Assembly: GCA_012959435.1 (NCBI GenBank)
Contig: DUDF01000074.1
Location: 1 to 37,233 of the forward strand
Length of the DNA: 37,233 bases
Reading direction: 5' to 3'
From: Candidatus Poseidoniales archaeon
GTDB taxonomy: Archaea > Thermoplasmatota > Poseidoniia > Poseidoniales > Thalassarchaeaceae
The notes beneath the pieces are model-generated. The model did not search any database. It saw nothing but the letters and a program-made list of their open reading frames with translations, and was not told where the DNA came from. Of the stretch, positions 37,033 through 37,233 are shown one piece after another (positions within the stretch are counted from its first letter, which is position 1; the number at the start of each line of letters is the position of its first letter). The translations under genes were made by a program, and so were the position numbers.

Positions 37033-37233
37033 ATGGTAGAGGTGACGTTTCGCGACCTTTTCTCCATCAGCATCGTGATGGGGATCATGGCAGGCACTAT
37101 GGCTACCATGTTAGCATACTTCAGCGCTGGAATGGATGGTGCCCCTATGGCTAGCGTAAAATTTGGTGCATATTTTGGTGGCGCAGTAACCTCTTTGACC
37201 CTCGTCTATGGGGGTTGGCGTCTAATTGAATTG
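37033..37233 (+). CDS. Membrane protein, partial (runs off window end)
   Basis: From ATG 37033, 67 codons are open to the end of the window: MVEVTFRDLFSISIVMGIMA and on, with two hydrophobic segments separated by a short polar loop (GMDGAPMASVKFG). It is the N-terminal part of an integral membrane protein that I do not recognise. It is divergent from the DUF2085 gene with only 57 bases between starts. There is no clear ribosome site before the ATG, so it may be leaderless. Confidence 0.55.
   Translation, partial: MVEVTFRDLFSISIVMGIMAGTMATMLAYFSAGMDGAPMASVKFGAYFGGAVTSLTLVYGGWRLIEL

Overview
The window reads as a piece of a marine planktonic euryarchaeon of the Marine Group II / Thermoplasmatota type (Candidatus Poseidoniales or a relative). 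The placement is inference from gene content: an archaeal-type AspRS, a membrane-anchored archaeal LonB protease and a TrmI-type tRNA m1A methyltransferase sit beside bacterial-type genes (gyrB-gyrA and a bacterial/eukaryotic-type MetK). There are also many very large secreted proteins with one C-terminal membrane anchor, and archaeal TATA-like promoters. No rRNA, CRISPR array, transposase or integrase is visible. Genes are tightly packed on both strands and no gap without a gene exceeds 300 bases.

Layout. 1-2.0 kb, minus strand: the start of a small membrane protein, a 75-aa conserved-looking protein, and aspS. 2.2-5.6 kb, plus strand: a secreted membrane-anchored protein, a probable 56-aa ORF, and a winged-helix/TPR-like regulator. 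5.7-10.5 kb: metK, then an 1136-aa surface protein with 15 clustered N-glycosylation sequons and a cytoplasmic zinc ribbon. 10.5-11.3 kb, minus: trmI. 11.5-17.4 kb, plus: lonB, a lipoprotein esterase fused to a His-rich domain, an MFS transporter, and an isoaspartyl peptidase/asparaginase overlapping the MFS gene. 17.5-21.5 kb: a secreted protein with a seven-repeat RCC1 propeller. 21.5-26.4 kb, minus: tRNA-Ser(GCT), gyrA and gyrB (overlapping), with a perfect 11-bp-arm palindrome at the likely gyrB transcription start. 26.6-27.4 kb: aroD. 27.4-32.6 kb, minus: a PKD-rich HExxH metallopeptidase followed by a translationally coupled secreted partner. 32.7-36.1 kb, plus: a glutaminyl cyclase, a membrane protein, and a thymidylate kinase with a long unexplained C-terminal extension. 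The end holds a DUF2085 membrane protein (minus) and the start of another membrane protein (plus).

How the genes fit together. A recurring theme is surface proteolysis and protein modification: the metallopeptidase and its partner, the lipoprotein esterase, the glutaminyl cyclase and the asparaginase fit a heterotroph living on proteins and peptides. Housekeeping genes (aspS, metK, trmI, lonB, gyrBA, aroD, tmk) are interspersed.

The window contains no obvious defence or mobile system. The best candidates for undescribed biology are these: the thymidylate kinase fusion; the Pro-rich cytoplasmic tails shared by three unrelated surface proteins; the glycosylation-dense surface protein with a cytosolic zinc ribbon; the esterase fused to a His-rich domain; and the gyrB promoter palindrome.
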